From NCBI GenBank assembly GCA_913020705.1, contig CAJWBY010000116.1, positions 1 to 15,682 of the forward strand: a stretch of 15,682 nt of DNA, read 5' to 3'. Below the pieces are notes generated by a model. The model did no database searches. It had not been told where the DNA came from and saw nothing but the letters and a program-made list of their open reading frames with translations. The translations under genes were made by a program, and so were the position numbers. The DNA comes from an uncultured Colwellia sp. (GTDB lineage: Bacteria > Pseudomonadota > Gammaproteobacteria > Enterobacterales > Alteromonadaceae). Of the stretch, positions 14,367 to 15,682 are shown in pieces; position 1 is the first letter of the stretch, and each line of letters opens with the position of its first letter.

Positions 14367-15682
14367 ATGGAAATCAAAGTTAATTATCTCGACAACCTTA
14401 GAATTGAAGCTAAGTTTGATGATTTTTCTGTCATCGCTGACCAACCGATTCGCTATAAAGGTGACGGTTCTGCACCTGGACCTTTTGATTACTTTTTAGC
14501 GTCATCAGCACTTTGCGCTGCATACTTTGTTAAGGTTTATTGTAGTTCACGTGATATTCCCACTGAAAATATTCGTTTGTCTCAGAACAATATTGTTGAC
14601 CCGGAAGATCGATATAATCAAATTTTTCAAATTCAAGTAGAATTACCTGAAAGTATTTCAGAGAAAGATCGCAAAGGTATAATTCGGTCAATTGATCGTT
14701 GTACCGTTAAAAAAGTGGTTCAAAGTGGTCCTGAGTTTAAAGTAGAAATCGTAGAAAGCCTTGAAGACGATGCACAAGCGATGCTTATGGCTAAATCAGA
14801 AAATGATGTGAGCACGTATATTTTAGGTAAAGATTTACCGCTTGAACAAACCATTGCTGATATGACGGGTTTGTTATCTGATTTAGGAATGAAGATTGAA
14901 ATATCTTCTTGGCGTAATATAGTTCCTAATGTTTGGTCGTTGCACATTCGTGATGCAGCATCTCCAATGTGTTTTACCAATGGTAAAGGATCGACTAAAG
15001 AAAGTGCGCTTTGTTCTGCGCTTGGTGAATTTATTGAGCGACTTAACTGTAACTTTTTTTATAATGATCAGTTTTTTGGTATGGACATCGCTAACAGCGA
15101 TTTCGTGCATTATCCAAATGAAAAATGGTTTGTTCCAGGCGAGAATGATGAACTGCCAAATGATATTTTAGATGATCACTGTTTAGGTATTTATAACCCA
15201 GAAGAAGAGTTGCGCGGTTCAAACCTTATTGATACAAATTCAGGTATGACAGAACGCGGAATTTGTTCAATTCCTTATGTACGCCATTCCGATGGCGAAA
15301 CTGTATATTTCCCTTCAAACTTAATTGAAAACTTATTCTTAAGTAATGGCATGGCTGCAGGAAATAACCTGCCAGAAGCACAAGTGCAATGTTTGTCAGA
15401 AATTTTTGAACGTGCTGTTAAAAAGCAAATTATTGCAGAAGAAATTGTTTTACCTGACGTACCTAAAGACGTTATTGCAAAATATCCAAGTATCTTAGCC
15501 GGTATTGAAGGGCTTGAAGCACAGGGCTTTCCTGTTGTCGTTAAAGATGCTTCGTTAGGTGGTCAGTTTCCTGTTATGTGTGTCACGTTAATGAACCCTA
15601 AAACAGGTGGGGTTTTTGCCTCATTTGGTGCGCATCCTAGTTTTGAAGTTGCTCTTGAAAGAAGTTTAACTGAACTGTTACA
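14367..15682 (+). CDS. ycaO: OsmC domain-YcaO domain fusion protein (partial, 3' end outside window)
   Basis: The first 438 codons of a gene that runs off the window. Residues 1 to about 140 are an OsmC-like domain: KGDGSAPGPFDYFLASSALC with Cys50, and Cys112 in DRCTVKK, the two Cys expected of OsmC-type thiol peroxidases. From about 150 the sequence closely follows E. coli YcaO, which lacks the OsmC part (PNVWSLHIRD, CFTNGKGSTKESALCSALGEFIERL, VHYPNEKWF). The ATP-binding acidic residues sit in STKESALCSALGEFIER (209-225) and AAGNNLPEAQVQCLSEIFER (330-349). YcaO is an ATP-dependent enzyme reported to aid RimO in methylthiolating ribosomal protein S12; the related RiPP YcaOs make azolines and thioamides. 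The OsmC half may guard thiols or supply sulfur (inference). GGAAA precedes the start ATG by about 8 bases. Not shown: the C-terminus and the downstream gene. Confidence 0.9.
   Translation, partial: MEIKVNYLDNLRIEAKFDDFSVIADQPIRYKGDGSAPGPFDYFLASSALCAAYFVKVYCSSRDIPTENIRLSQNNIVDPEDRYNQIFQIQVELPESISEKDRKGIIRSIDRCTVKKVVQSGPEFKVEIVESLEDDAQAMLMAKSENDVSTYILGKDLPLEQTIADMTGLLSDLGMKIEISSWRNIVPNVWSLHIRDAASPMCFTNGKGSTKESALCSALGEFIERLNCNFFYNDQFFGMDIANSDFVHYPNEKWFVPGENDELPNDILDDHCLGIYNPEEELRGSNLIDTNSGMTERGICSIPYVRHSDGETVYFPSNLIENLFLSNGMAAGNNLPEAQVQCLSEIFERAVKKQIIAEEIVLPDVPKDVIAKYPSILAGIEGLEAQGFPVVVKDASLGGQFPVMCVTLMNPKTGGVFASFGAHPSFEVALERSLTELL

Noticed and set aside
14720..15171. Short open frames within the OsmC-YcaO region
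   Set aside because: They overlap a clearly coding frame with strong YcaO similarity and have no features of their own.

Overview
The window reads as a chromosomal segment of an AT-rich marine gammaproteobacterium of the order Alteromonadales, most like Colwellia or Thalassotalea. This rests on the low GC content, the protein flavour (YgiQ, DusC, rhombosortase, DTW, OsmC-YcaO) and the 5S rRNA 3' end. No phage, transposon or CRISPR array is visible, and most genes are ordinary chromosomal genes read in both directions.

Layout. Bases 1-83 hold the end of a 5S rRNA gene and its GNRA-loop terminator, so an rRNA operon ends here. About 197-658 holds the decayed remains of a short-chain dehydrogenase gene, with several frameshifts, stops and a missing centre. 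Next come ygiQ (radical SAM, minus), an S9 prolyl-oligopeptidase-type lipoprotein (plus) and a rhombosortase (minus, convergent with the peptidase across a shared hairpin). Then follow a DTW-domain tRNA modification gene and a gamma-glutamyltransferase (plus, 24 bp apart), a small DUF4878-like lipoprotein (minus), two small proteins of unknown function (plus) and dusC (minus).

From 11.5 kb the window is more unusual. A 116-residue secreted Cys-rich repeat protein carries four in-frame 48-bp repeats with EGKCG motifs, like HvfA-type RiPP metallophore precursors, but no MNIO or DUF2063 modification genes lie beside it. It is followed by a lipoprotein with a collagen-like Gly-X-Y stalk and a choice-of-anchor I domain. 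Four PhoB-like half-sites in strict 11-bp phase precede that gene, suggesting control by phosphate starvation. The window ends inside an OsmC-YcaO fusion gene.

Working together: several products act outside the cytoplasm (S9 peptidase, GGT, DUF4878 lipoprotein, Cys-repeat peptide, anchor-I lipoprotein), which fits peptide, glutathione, metal and phosphate handling in the envelope. Others act on tRNA or the ribosome (DTW, DusC, YcaO). Apart from the DTW-ggt pair there is no strong operon structure; most genes have their own terminator. The best candidate for a little-described system is the orphan Cys-repeat metallophore-like gene.
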